This document shows positions 16,126 through 24,912 of a DNA stretch of 35,674 bases, one piece after another; the first letter of the stretch is position 1; every line of letters starts with the position of its first letter. The DNA lies in contig JACFNA010000009.1 of assembly GCA_019455085.1 (NCBI GenBank), positions 1-35,674 on the forward strand, read 5' to 3'. Origin of the DNA: Chitinophagaceae bacterium (GTDB lineage Bacteria; Bacteroidota; Bacteroidia; Chitinophagales; Chitinophagaceae). The position numbers and the translations under genes are program-made. Below the pieces are notes generated by a model, which had not been told where the DNA came from, did no database searches, and saw only the letters and a program-made list of their open reading frames with translations.

Positions 16126-17580
16126 ATGTCATTATTAAAGTACGAATCAGAATTGCGGGAGCCACTTGTTGATGGTAATAAAACCTATCATCAGGTTACC
16201 GAAGACATTATCAGCCCGATTGAAGCAAAGCCTACCCGGGCATGGTGGATTGGGTTCTCGATCTCCGTGGCCCTGCTTTGTTTTGGCGTGTACTCTGTTT
16301 ATAGAGAAACCGCCTATGGTATCGGCCAGTGGAATATCACCAGAACCGTCGGTTGGGGTTGGGATATTACCAACTTCGTGTGGTGGATTGGTATCGGGCA
16401 TGCCGGAACACTGATATCTGCCATCCTTTTGCTGTTCAGACAGGGATGGCGTACGGGAGTAAACCGCGCAGCAGAAGCCATGACGATTTTTGCAGTTATC
16501 TGTGCCGGACAGTTCCCTATCTTCCACATGGGACGCGTCTGGATGGGCTTCTTTGTATTCCCTTATCCAAATACCCGCGGACCACTGTGGCCCAACTTTA
16601 ACTCTGCACTGCTTTGGGACGTGTTTGCGGTGTCAACTTACTTTACTATTTCGTTACTGTTCTGGTACACCGGACTTCTGCCTGACCTTGCAACCGTGAG
16701 AGACAGAGCGAAGACCAAGTTCCGTAAGATGTTTTATGGACTGGCTTCTTTTGGATGGACAGGTAGCACAAAACACTGGCAGCGTCAGGAAAGCCTTGCA
16801 CTGGTTTTAGCCGGTCTGGCTACTCCGCTGGTACTTTCTGTACACACGATAGTATCCTTTGACTTCGCTACCTCAGTGATACCCGGATGGCATACCACCA
16901 TCTTCCCTCCCTACTTTGTGGCAGGAGCTATCTTCTCAGGATTTGCAATGGTGCAGTCACTGCTGATCATTACCAGAAAAATATTACATCTTGAAGACTA
17001 TATCACCATTGGCCACATTGAGGCAATGAATAAGGTGATTGTACTTACCGGAAGTATTGTGGGTTGTGCCTACCTGACAGAGTTATTCGTAGCATGGTAT
17101 TCAGGAAACCCTTATGAGTGGTGGGCGTTCAGAGAGAACAGGGTGAATATTTTCAGCCCTTATGGCTGGGCTTACTATGGAATGATGTTCTGTAACGTAG
17201 TGTCACCACAGTTGTTCTGGTCAAGAAGGCTTAGAAGGAATGTGATGTTTACGTTCTTCATGTCAATTATTATCAACGTGGGGATGTGGTTTGAGAGATT
17301 TGTAATTATTGTTACTTCTATCTTCCGCGACTTCCTGCCTTCTTCCTGGTCTATTTATTACAGTCCTTCAATCTGGGAAATCGGCTTTTATTTGGGAACA
17401 TTTGGATTGTTCTTCACACTGTACTTCCTGTTTGCCAAGTTCTTCCCTGTAATTGCAGTGGCAGAAATCAAGCATGTGTTGAAGACGAGTGGTGAAAGCT
17501 ATAAGGAAGAAATGGGTAAGATGGAGAGAATGGATACTATGACATTTGTTTCTGAAGAAGTAGGCGAGAGCCATCATTAA
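16126..17580 (+). CDS. actC: Alternative complex III subunit C, NrfD/PsrC-like quinol-binding membrane protein
   Basis: This 484-residue integral membrane protein has about ten transmembrane helices and belongs to the NrfD/PsrC family (polysulfide reductase-type). In the complex it forms one of the two membrane cores and is the main candidate for menaquinol oxidation next to ActB. Characteristic stretches are ITNFVWWIGIGHAGTLISA (second helix), FPIFHMGRVWMGFFVFPYPN and LYFLFAKFFP near the end. The N-terminal 38 residues are soluble and face the cytoplasm. It lies 56 bases after actB and 24 bases before actD, in the same operon. Confidence 0.95.
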   Translation: MSLLKYESELREPLVDGNKTYHQVTEDIISPIEAKPTRAWWIGFSISVALLCFGVYSVYRETAYGIGQWNITRTVGWGWDITNFVWWIGIGHAGTLISAILLLFRQGWRTGVNRAAEAMTIFAVICAGQFPIFHMGRVWMGFFVFPYPNTRGPLWPNFNSALLWDVFAVSTYFTISLLFWYTGLLPDLATVRDRAKTKFRKMFYGLASFGWTGSTKHWQRQESLALVLAGLATPLVLSVHTIVSFDFATSVIPGWHTTIFPPYFVAGAIFSGFAMVQSLLIITRKILHLEDYITIGHIEAMNKVIVLTGSIVGCAYLTELFVAWYSGNPYEWWAFRENRVNIFSPYGWAYYGMMFCNVVSPQLFWSRRLRRNVMFTFFMSIIINVGMWFERFVIIVTSIFRDFLPSSWSIYYSPSIWEIGFYLGTFGLFFTLYFLFAKFFPVIAVAEIKHVLKTSGESYKEEMGKMERMDTMTFVSEEVGESHH

Positions 17581-17604
17581 TTAAAAAAGAAAAAGAGCCT
17601 AAAT

Positions 17605-18189
17605 ATGATTAAGTCATTTGTAGTCGGAACTTTTGAAGATGAAAAAGTATTGTTCCCTGCAGTAAAGCATGTGAGGAAAGCAGGCCTTAAGCTACACGAT
17701 GTGTACACACCTTATCCCGTGCATGGCCTTGATAAAGCTATGGGGCTGAGAGAAACAAGTCTGCACACCGCAGGATTCATCTATGGCCTTATGGGTACAA
17801 TGATTGCGATAGGCGGTATGGGATGGATTTTTGCTGTGGACTGGCCATTGAATTTCGGTGGTAAGCCTCACTTCCCTTTGCCTGCATATATACCGATCAC
17901 CTTTGAGCTTACTGTATTGCTATCTGGTGTAGGGATGGTGCTTACCTATTGTTATCTCAATCAGATGATGCCGGGTGTGAAAAAACACCATTTCAGCCCG
18001 AGGGCAACTGATGATGCTTTCATTATGGTTATAGAGCTGACAGGCAAGTCAAATGAAGAAGAAATTAAGAAGTTTTTAGCTGATAACGGAGCGATAGAGA
18101 TTAATACACAGGTAGCTGAAAAAGGATGGTGGTTTGGCCGCTATGACCGAGAGCAAACGCTGTATCGTTCAGACGAGGTGTTAGCATAA
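17605..18189 (+). CDS. actD: Alternative complex III subunit D (DUF3341)
   Basis: This 194-residue protein has a cytoplasmic N-terminal domain (about 1-55, ferredoxin-like in known structures), two transmembrane helices (about 57-82 and 98-120) and a C-terminal soluble domain (about 130-194). Motifs typical of DUF3341 are DVYTPYPVHGLDKAMG and the GGKPHFPLPAYIPITFE loop (split here as GGKPHFPLP and AYIPITFE). It is a structural subunit without a cofactor. The start follows an A-rich stretch with AAAGAG about 8 bases before the ATG. Confidence 0.93.
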   Translation: MIKSFVVGTFEDEKVLFPAVKHVRKAGLKLHDVYTPYPVHGLDKAMGLRETSLHTAGFIYGLMGTMIAIGGMGWIFAVDWPLNFGGKPHFPLPAYIPITFELTVLLSGVGMVLTYCYLNQMMPGVKKHHFSPRATDDAFIMVIELTGKSNEEEIKKFLADNGAIEINTQVAEKGWWFGRYDREQTLYRSDEVLA

Positions 18190-18220
18190 AGATTAAATAA
18201 TTTTAACCGGAAGAAGAGGT

Positions 18221-18844
18221 ATGAAAAAAAATAAAATCTTGTTATTTGTGCTGATCGCAGCAGGTGGTTTTACCGCATTGCAGAGCTGCGGCGACAAGCG
18301 TTCACCGGGCAGAACGTATATGCCTGATATGCAGTATAGCAGGGCATACGAAGCCTATACTCCTAATAGCCTGGATAAGGAGGGCATTAATTACATTCCG
18401 CAGCCTGTGGAAGGTACAATTCGCCGCGGAGACCTGCTTCCTTATAAGGTGCCGAATACGCCTGAGGGTTATGTGCAGAGCGCCCAGGTAAAGAATCCGC
18501 TTCCTCTTCCTTTGACGAGTGCCCAGATGAGCGAAGCTCAGAGGTTATATAACATCAATTGTGCCATCTGCCATGGAGCAAAGATGGATGCCCAGGGGCC
18601 GCTGGCAACAGGTGCCAAAGTGCCGGCAGTGGCTAACCTTACTACTAAGGTGTATGTGGATATGCCGGAGGGCACCATGTTTCACTCAATTACATACGGT
18701 AAAGGAAATATGGGCAGCTATGCTTCTCAGTTGACAAGGGAAGAGAGATGGATGGTTGTTGAATACGTTAAAAGAACACAATTAGGAGGTGCGGCGGCAC
18801 CAGCCCCTGCTGCTGAAGCTGCCCCCGCTACTGAAAACAAATAA
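18221..18844 (+). CDS. actE: Alternative complex III subunit E, monoheme cytochrome c lipoprotein
   Basis: This 207-residue protein has a lipoprotein signal (lipobox ending at C23, LQSCG) and one cytochrome c domain with CAICH at 114-118. The likely axial methionine is M164 in GKGNMGSYA. In alternative complex III the monoheme subunit sits at the periplasmic face and may hand electrons to the oxidase. The C-terminus is an alanine/proline-rich tail (about 187-203). A purine-rich GGAAGAAGAGG directly before the ATG is one of the few Shine-Dalgarno-like sites in the window. Confidence 0.93.
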   Translation: MKKNKILLFVLIAAGGFTALQSCGDKRSPGRTYMPDMQYSRAYEAYTPNSLDKEGINYIPQPVEGTIRRGDLLPYKVPNTPEGYVQSAQVKNPLPLPLTSAQMSEAQRLYNINCAICHGAKMDAQGPLATGAKVPAVANLTTKVYVDMPEGTMFHSITYGKGNMGSYASQLTREERWMVVEYVKRTQLGGAAAPAPAAEAAPATENK

Positions 18845-18869
18845 TAATAAGTAAATAAAAAACATACTG

Positions 18870-20105
18870 ATGGATAACAGATATGTGACACCAGCTGCTT
18901 ACAAAAAGTCGTACATGGCCTTTATAGGAATCGGAGTGCTTACGCTGATACTGGGCTTTGTATTCCTGAATCCGTTTGCCGGAGCACATGGTGACAACGT
19001 GAATAGTACCCGTTTTTGGGCAGGCCTGTTACAAAACAGTACTTACTTTCTGATGATCGTAAATGTGGCGCTGTTCTTTATTGTAATTTCCACACTCGCA
19101 ATGGGTGGCTGGCAAATAGCTTTCAGAAGGGTGAACGAAGCCATCGCATCGTTGGTGCCTATTATGGCCGTGCTCACGTTTATTATTTTGTTGTGTATAA
19201 TACTTGGAAACAGGTCAGATATTTACCACTGGCTCGATAAAGAGGCAGTAGCACATGATGAATTATTAAATCATAAAAAAGGGTTTCTGAACTCATGGGT
19301 ATTTCTGGGATTCTCTTTTGTAGTGCTGTTCCTGTGGTCATATATTGGAAAGAAAATAAACAAATTGAGCCTGGAGTCTGATGAAATGGGCCCGATGGAT
19401 TTTGATACAGCGAAGAAATGGACCGCAAAAAATATGACCTGGTCTGCATACTATATTGTATTGTATTTGCTATCTGTAGCTTCTATCCTGCCCTGGTTGT
19501 GGCTGATGAGTATAGATCCGCATTGGTACAGCACAATGTATAGCTGGTACACATTTGCGAGTACTTTTGTAGCCGGCATAGCTTTGATGACGTTGTTTGT
19601 AGTGTACTTTAAGAACCAGGGTCAGTTAGAATTTGTAAACAAAGAACACTTGCAGGATCTGGGTAAGTTTATGTTTGCATTCTCTATTTTTTGGACTTAT
19701 CTGTGGTTTGATCAGTTTATGCTGATATGGTATGGAAATATTCCTGAGGAGACAGTGTACTTCAAGCCCAGATTACAGGGAATGTATAAAGGAATTTTTT
19801 ATCTGAACCTGATTATCAACTTTGTGGCGCCTTTCCTGATTTTCATGAAGGCTGCTGCAAAGAGGAATTACACAATCGTTACCTTTGTGTCGATAATAAT
19901 TATATTTGGTCACTGGATCGACTTTTACCAGATGGTGATGCCGGGCACTGTATATAACAATCCACACCTGAGCTGGTTTGAATTTGGAATAGCGCTCGGA
20001 TTTGTGGGGGTTATCATGTGGGGTGTAAGCCGGTTTGCTTCCAGGACGCCAATGACTGCGATGAACAATCCTTTCCTCAAGGAGAGTATTATTCACCACG
20101 TATAA
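18870..20105 (+). CDS. actF: Alternative complex III subunit F, ActC-related membrane protein
   Basis: This is a 411-residue membrane protein with about ten transmembrane helices, distantly related to ActC and NrfD-like proteins. In the complex it forms the second membrane core and is proposed to take part in quinol binding or proton conduction. Visible stretches are FWAGLLQNSTYFLMIVNVA near the second helix, a charged loop (KKINKLSLESDEMGPMD), FMFAFSIFWTYLWFDQFMLIWYGNIPEE (in two parts) and the end GVSRFASRTPM. It is the last act gene. A 231-base gap follows before coxB. Confidence 0.93.
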   Translation: MDNRYVTPAAYKKSYMAFIGIGVLTLILGFVFLNPFAGAHGDNVNSTRFWAGLLQNSTYFLMIVNVALFFIVISTLAMGGWQIAFRRVNEAIASLVPIMAVLTFIILLCIILGNRSDIYHWLDKEAVAHDELLNHKKGFLNSWVFLGFSFVVLFLWSYIGKKINKLSLESDEMGPMDFDTAKKWTAKNMTWSAYYIVLYLLSVASILPWLWLMSIDPHWYSTMYSWYTFASTFVAGIALMTLFVVYFKNQGQLEFVNKEHLQDLGKFMFAFSIFWTYLWFDQFMLIWYGNIPEETVYFKPRLQGMYKGIFYLNLIINFVAPFLIFMKAAAKRNYTIVTFVSIIIIFGHWIDFYQMVMPGTVYNNPHLSWFEFGIALGFVGVIMWGVSRFASRTPMTAMNNPFLKESIIHHV

Positions 20106-20336
20106 AAGGGTAACCACGCGAAAAGCGGGTTAAATAGGAAGGGTGGATGGCTTTAAACCTGGAACCTGACCTCTGAAACAAATGAAATGGTTGCTGCAGG
20201 AGCGGCAGTCAGATATTGGCCGGATGTAAGTTATACGCTTTTCCAACAGCGTATCATACAGATGGCCGGGTAAAAAATTATAGTTGAAACAAAACCTCAA
20301 TATTCTGTAATTCGAATAGCAGATTAATTATTTATT
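20106..20336 (+). other. Non-coding spacer between actF and coxB with two small hairpins
   Basis: This is by far the largest spacer in the respiratory cluster. It holds a GAAAA-looped hairpin (AACC-A-CGC with GCG-GGTT, 20112-20131) and a second hairpin (ATACGC 20233-20238 with GCGTAT 20249-20254). Neither is followed by a T tract. A 15-codon frame starting ATGAAATGG near 20182 has no support as a gene. The segment may hold a separate cox promoter or an mRNA processing site, but no consensus -7 box was found near coxB. Confidence 0.45.
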
Positions 20337-21395
20337 ATGGAAACATTTTTTCTAATTGCCATTGTACTGCTCATTTTCCTCGTAATCTTCCAAATCTCTA
20401 AAGCGAGTGAATACGTTAGTGTGTTAAAGGGAGAGGAAAAGGCAATGAGGCAGAGTAATAAGATCAATGGATTCTTAATGATTGCATTCCTGATCCTGGG
20501 ATTGATAGGTGTTTGGTATTGCAATAAATTATTTTATCCGGGAAACCTGTTTTCCTGGGGGGCTGCCTCTGAAGAGGGCCTGATTATCGATAAGATGATG
20601 TGGACTGTGATCTACATAACAGGATTTGTATTTTTTGCTACCCAGATATTACTCTTTGTCTTTGCCTATAAGTATCAGTATAGTGATAAGAGAAAAGCGC
20701 TCTATTATCCACACAACAATACTTTGGAGTTTATCTGGACATCCGTGCCTGCAATTACGCTTACTATCCTGATTATTATAGGATTAAAACACTGGTTCAA
20801 ATTTACCGGAGATGCCCCTAAAGGCTCTCAGATTGTAGAAATTACCGGGCATCAGTTTGCATGGGAAATGCGTTATCCCGGTAAGGATGGCGTACTCGGC
20901 AGAAAGAATTTTAAACTCACTGATGCTGCGAAAGGCAATCCGCTGGGGATTGACTGGAAAGATAAGGCAAGCAGAGACGATGTGCATGTGCCCACTACTA
21001 TGTACGTAGTGGTGAATAAACCGGTGAAACTGGTAATCAACTCACAGGACGTAGTGCATGATGTGGGTCTTCCTGCCTTCAGGCTTAAGATGGATGCTGT
21101 TCCCGGAATGCCTACCACTTTGTTCTTTACTCCTATCTATACCACAGAGCAGATGAAAGAGAAGACCGGTAACCCGGATTTCGAATATGAAATTGTATGC
21201 GACCAGCTTTGTGGTAAAGGACACTTCAGTATGAAGGGGATTGTGAAGGTGGTGACTCAGGTTGAGTACAATGCCTGGTTCAGGAATCAGAAATCAGCAT
21301 TTGCAAGAGCCCAGGAAGCAGCACTTTCGGCTATGAACGAAGGTGAGGCACCGGCTAAGGTGGATACACAGAAAGACCTGGCATTAGAAAATTAA
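20337..21395 (+). CDS. coxB: Cytochrome c oxidase subunit II (CuA)
   Basis: Subunit II accepts electrons through the binuclear CuA centre. The 352-residue protein has an extended N-terminal part with about four hydrophobic segments (1-20, 45-62, 88-110, 132-151), two more than the classical form. The periplasmic cupredoxin domain follows (about 163-315). CuA ligands are visible: H241 in VVHDVGLP, and C288, C292, H296 and M299 in CDQLCGKGHFSM. No heme motif is fused at the C-terminus, so electrons must arrive from ActA/ActE or a separate cytochrome. The C-terminal tail (315-352) is charged. It is followed by coxA after 27 bases. Confidence 0.95.
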   Translation: METFFLIAIVLLIFLVIFQISKASEYVSVLKGEEKAMRQSNKINGFLMIAFLILGLIGVWYCNKLFYPGNLFSWGAASEEGLIIDKMMWTVIYITGFVFFATQILLFVFAYKYQYSDKRKALYYPHNNTLEFIWTSVPAITLTILIIIGLKHWFKFTGDAPKGSQIVEITGHQFAWEMRYPGKDGVLGRKNFKLTDAAKGNPLGIDWKDKASRDDVHVPTTMYVVVNKPVKLVINSQDVVHDVGLPAFRLKMDAVPGMPTTLFFTPIYTTEQMKEKTGNPDFEYEIVCDQLCGKGHFSMKGIVKVVTQVEYNAWFRNQKSAFARAQEAALSAMNEGEAPAKVDTQKDLALEN

Positions 21396-21422
21396 ATAAA
21401 AAAGCTATAAAACCATATTGAC

Positions 21423-23237
21423 ATGACAAATGAAGAAGCTCTTCAACACCAAACACAGGTAGCGCATGGTGCTGCGGTGGCCGCACATGTGGCTCACCAC
21501 AAGCAATCATTCATTACCAAATACATTTTCAGTCAAGACCACAAGATAATCTCAAGACAGTTTTTGATAACAGGAATTATCTGGGCCGTGATAGGCGGAT
21601 TTTTCTCTGTCCTGTTTAGAATGCAATTAGGGTTTCCTGATCAGACTTTCCCCTGGCTCGAAGATATTTTTGGAAAGTGGGCAGAAGGTGGTAGAATCAG
21701 TCAGGATTTGTATTATACGTTAGTGACGATGCATGGTACCATTCTGGTATTCTTTGTTTTGACAGCCGGGCTGAGTGGCACATTCTCAAACTTTCTGATA
21801 CCACTGCAGGTAGGAGCACGTGATATGGCATCACCATTTGTAAATATGTTGTCATACTGGTTCTTCTTTGCAGCTTCTGTAGTGATGTTCTCAAGCTTGT
21901 TTGTTTCTACCGGAGGTTCCAGTGTAGGCTGGACATTCTATCCTCCGCTAAGTGCGTTGGGAGATGCCGCGGAAGGGGCGAAAACGGGTATGGACCTATG
22001 GCTTATAAGTATATTTCTATTTATAGTATCTCAATTATTGGGAGGGCTGAACTATGTGGTGACTATTATTAACATGAGAACTAAAGGTATGTTCATGACA
22101 AGGTTGCCATTGACAATCTGGTCGTTCATGTTTACTGCAATTCTGGGTATTTTGACATTCCCCGTTTTGTTGTCGGCTGTAGTGCTGCTGATGTTTGACC
22201 GCCATTTAGGCACCAGTTTCTTCCTCAGTGATATTGTAATTCAGGGTAAGATTTTACCAAATGAAGGCGGTAGCCCGATTTTGTTCCAGCACTTGTTCTG
22301 GTTCCTTGGGCACCCTGAGGTATATATTGTGGCATTACCTGCTATGGGCATTACCTCGGAAGTGGTTTCCACTAACTCGCGTAAACCAATCTTTGGTTAT
22401 ATGGCGATGGTGGGGTCCTTCTTTGCCATATCCACATTGTCTATGATTGTGTGGGCGCACCACATGTTTGTGTCAGGGATGAATCCTTTCCTGGGATCTG
22501 TATTTACATTGTTTACCCTGTTGATTGCAGTGCCGTCAGCCATTAAAGTATTTAACTGGTTGACAACACTCTGGCGAGGGAACATCATATTTACGCCGGC
22601 GATGCTTTTCTCTATCGGATTTGTGAGCTTGTTTATTTCAGGAGGCCTTACGGGGATCTGGCTCGGTAATGCCGCGATAGATATGCACATTCACGATACC
22701 TACTTCAACATTGCCCACTTCCACCTGGTAATGGGTGTGGCATCGATGTTTGGTATGTTCGCAGGTGTATATCACTGGTTCCCTAAAATGTTTGGCCGGT
22801 TCATGAATAAGACACTCGGGTATATCCACTTCTGGATTACAATCGTATGTGCCTACCTGATATTCTGGCCGATGCACTACGAAGGTATTGCGGGTATGCC
22901 TCGTCGTTACTATGATTACAGCAACTGGGAATCATTCAAGATGTTTGAGGGGCTTAACACCTTTATCGGCTATGTGGTAATTATTGTTTTCGCAACACAG
23001 TTCCTGTTTATTTTCAACTTCTTCTATTCTATTTATAAGGGCAGGAAGATGACCGAAAGCAACAAGAATCCGTGGAAAGCTACTACGCTTGAATGGACAA
23101 CTCCTCCATTACCCGGACACGGTAACTGGGAGGGTGAGATACCTGAAGTACACCGCTGGGCTTATGATTACAGTAAGGGAGACAGAGATTTCATACCTCA
23201 AACAGAGCCAATAGGCGAAGATGAGGGCGAACACTAA
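21423..23237 (+). CDS. coxA: Cytochrome c oxidase subunit I, A1-type haem-copper oxidase
   Basis: This is the catalytic subunit reducing O2 to water and pumping protons. The 604-residue protein has twelve or more helices. Metal ligands are visible: H104 (TMHGT) for low-spin heme a, H297 in GHPEVY and H346/H347 (WAHHMF) for CuB, H432 for heme a3 and H434 for heme a (AHFHLVMG). E299 and Y301 in GHPEVY mark an A1-type enzyme: the glutamate of the D channel and the tyrosine cross-linked to the CuB histidine. The first 30 residues are His/Ala-rich and cytoplasmic. The C-terminal tail (about 540-604) is long and charged. A hairpin with flanking A and T runs follows the gene. Confidence 0.96.
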   Translation: MTNEEALQHQTQVAHGAAVAAHVAHHKQSFITKYIFSQDHKIISRQFLITGIIWAVIGGFFSVLFRMQLGFPDQTFPWLEDIFGKWAEGGRISQDLYYTLVTMHGTILVFFVLTAGLSGTFSNFLIPLQVGARDMASPFVNMLSYWFFFAASVVMFSSLFVSTGGSSVGWTFYPPLSALGDAAEGAKTGMDLWLISIFLFIVSQLLGGLNYVVTIINMRTKGMFMTRLPLTIWSFMFTAILGILTFPVLLSAVVLLMFDRHLGTSFFLSDIVIQGKILPNEGGSPILFQHLFWFLGHPEVYIVALPAMGITSEVVSTNSRKPIFGYMAMVGSFFAISTLSMIVWAHHMFVSGMNPFLGSVFTLFTLLIAVPSAIKVFNWLTTLWRGNIIFTPAMLFSIGFVSLFISGGLTGIWLGNAAIDMHIHDTYFNIAHFHLVMGVASMFGMFAGVYHWFPKMFGRFMNKTLGYIHFWITIVCAYLIFWPMHYEGIAGMPRRYYDYSNWESFKMFEGLNTFIGYVVIIVFATQFLFIFNFFYSIYKGRKMTESNKNPWKATTLEWTTPPLPGHGNWEGEIPEVHRWAYDYSKGDRDFIPQTEPIGEDEGEH

Positions 23238-23287
23238 ACCAATAAGGTCGGGCGCCTTATTATAAAATAGTTTGTTTTAAGAGACCC

Positions 23288-23311
23288 AAAAGCCCTGCCA
23301 AAAGGGCTTTT
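23288..23311 (+). terminator. Terminator-like hairpin between coxA and cyoE
   Basis: AAAAGCCCT (23288-23296) and AGGGCTTTT (23303-23311) form a perfect 9-bp stem with a 6-base loop and a TTTT end. It lies 11 bases before the first possible cyoE start. It could act as an attenuator that lowers expression of the downstream assembly genes relative to coxBA, or as a bidirectional terminator. Function is inference. Confidence 0.6.
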
Positions 23312-23321
23312 CAATTAGATA

Positions 23322-24272
23322 ATGCGAATGCGAAATGCGACGATTGATATGCCTGTAACACTGACTGTAGCCAGTAAAATAAGAGATTATTTTATGCTCA
23401 CGAAGTTTACCCTGAGTTTTCTCGTGGTATATACTTGTGTGATCTCTTACCTGCTGGTGCCGACTGTTACTTTCAATCTGCTTTCAATTTTGGTATTGTT
23501 TGTGGCAGGTATGTGCATCACCGGTGCGGCAAATGCTATCAATCAGTCAGTCGAAAAAGACACCGATGCGGTGATGAGGCGAACCGCCAAGAGGCCGGTG
23601 GCTTCGGGCAGGATGTCCCAAAGAGAAGGGCTTATTTTTGCTTATACACTCGGTACTGTCGGTGTATTGACGGTGGGTTTCTACTTTAACTGGCTGGCTG
23701 CCGGATTAAGCCTTTTTAGTTTATTCTTATACTCTTATATCTACACGCCGCTTAAGAAAGTAAATTCAATTGCTGTGTTGGTGGGGGCTTTCCCGGGAGC
23801 ACTTCCTTGTCTTATCGGTTGGATTGCGGGAACCGGGATGCTGAATCCCTTCGCGACCTTACCCGGAAGTAGTGAAGGTGCTGTGGTTACCAATGCCGGC
23901 GGATATGTTTTGTTTGCAATTCAGTTCTTGTGGCAGTTTCCACACTTTTGGGCGATTGCCTGGCTGGCGCATAAAGACTATGCCAAAGCAGGATTCAAAC
24001 TATTGCCGGGTAATACAGGCCCTGACAGGTTTTCTGCCCTGCAGGCCATTATCTACAGTGTGATTATGGTGCCTGTCGGCATGTTGCCTTACTACTACCA
24101 GGTAAGTGGTGTACTGTCGTTTTGGATTTTGTTGTTTTGTAATTTGTGGATGGTAGGAGTGAGTGTGAGATTGTTTATCAAAATGAATGCGAATGCTGCC
24201 CGCTGGGTGATGTTCAGCGCATATTTTTATTTAATGGTTGTTTTCTTATCGCTTTTATTAGATAAGATATAA
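23322..24272 (+). CDS. cyoE: Protoheme IX farnesyltransferase (heme O synthase)
   Basis: The enzyme attaches a farnesyl group to protoheme IX to form heme O, the precursor of heme A for the oxidase encoded beside it. The 316-residue membrane protein is a UbiA-family prenyltransferase with about nine helices. The active-site motif is clear: N71 to D82 (NAINQSVEKDTDAVM) followed by RTAKRPVASGRM. A second polar motif lies in LAHKDYAKAGFKLLPG. The start is uncertain: ATG 23322 follows a hairpin by 10 bases, and ATG 23328 or 23349 would also keep the whole domain. The heme A synthase gene ctaA is not in this window. Confidence 0.93.
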   Translation: MRMRNATIDMPVTLTVASKIRDYFMLTKFTLSFLVVYTCVISYLLVPTVTFNLLSILVLFVAGMCITGAANAINQSVEKDTDAVMRRTAKRPVASGRMSQREGLIFAYTLGTVGVLTVGFYFNWLAAGLSLFSLFLYSYIYTPLKKVNSIAVLVGAFPGALPCLIGWIAGTGMLNPFATLPGSSEGAVVTNAGGYVLFAIQFLWQFPHFWAIAWLAHKDYAKAGFKLLPGNTGPDRFSALQAIIYSVIMVPVGMLPYYYQVSGVLSFWILLFCNLWMVGVSVRLFIKMNANAARWVMFSAYFYLMVVFLSLLLDKI

Positions 24273-24293
24273 CGAGAAGAAAGGGTTTTAACT

Positions 24294-24857
24294 ATGGATT
24301 TTGCAATGGATCAAAGAACCAAGATACATCCTAAAAGGTACATGATGTGGATGGCTATCGTAAGCATCATTATGATGTTTGTGGGCCTCAGCAGTGCCTT
24401 TATTGTAAAGAGAAGTCAGGCAAACTGGGTTTCTCTTGAAATACCACTGGTGTTCTTTTATTCTACAGGAGTGATACTTGCCAGCAGCCTGACGGTAGCG
24501 ATGGCAAAAAGGGCTTTCGGGCTGAGACAGATTTCAAGATATGCAGTATGGCTCGGCGCCACTGCAGTATTAGGGATTTTGTTTGTGGTGCTACAGACTA
24601 TAGGCTTTATAGAGTTATGGAATAGTGGTGTGACGGTGTCGAGAAATGTGTCGTTTTCATTCCTGTATGTGATAGTGGGGTTGCATGCACTGCATGTGCT
24701 GGGGGGCGTAGTGGCATTGATCGTGATGTTTATTAAATCTTTCAGTGCAAGGAATATTGTGTATAGCCCGCTGGGAATAAACCTTATGGCTACATACTGG
24801 CACTTTGTGGATATTCTTTGGATCTATTTGTTGATATTTATGATGATTGAAGGATAA
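24294..24857 (+). CDS. Cytochrome c oxidase subunit III family protein (short)
   Basis: This 187-residue membrane protein with five hydrophobic helices matches the COX3 family. Motifs are the N-terminal KIHPKRYMMWMAI and the C-terminal VGLHALHVLGGVVALI and ATYWHFVDILWIYLL segments, the last being the family hallmark. It lacks the two N-terminal helices of the seven-helix form. It precedes a second, longer cox3 gene by 55 bases. In Bacteroidota this duplication is frequently seen in cox operons. The division of labour between the two copies is not known. Confidence 0.9.
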   Translation: MDFAMDQRTKIHPKRYMMWMAIVSIIMMFVGLSSAFIVKRSQANWVSLEIPLVFFYSTGVILASSLTVAMAKRAFGLRQISRYAVWLGATAVLGILFVVLQTIGFIELWNSGVTVSRNVSFSFLYVIVGLHALHVLGGVVALIVMFIKSFSARNIVYSPLGINLMATYWHFVDILWIYLLIFMMIEG

Positions 24858-24912
24858 ACAGATAAAAAATAATAGCTTAATATTTTATAACAAAAATCTT
24901 AACTAATAGTAA

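Noticed and set aside
16147-16699. Several overlapping frames on both strands within actC
   Set aside because: They are shadows of the strongly conserved membrane protein; no signal of their own.
20182-20229. 15-codon frame in the actF-coxB spacer
   Set aside because: Too short, without a membrane segment or a ribosome site.
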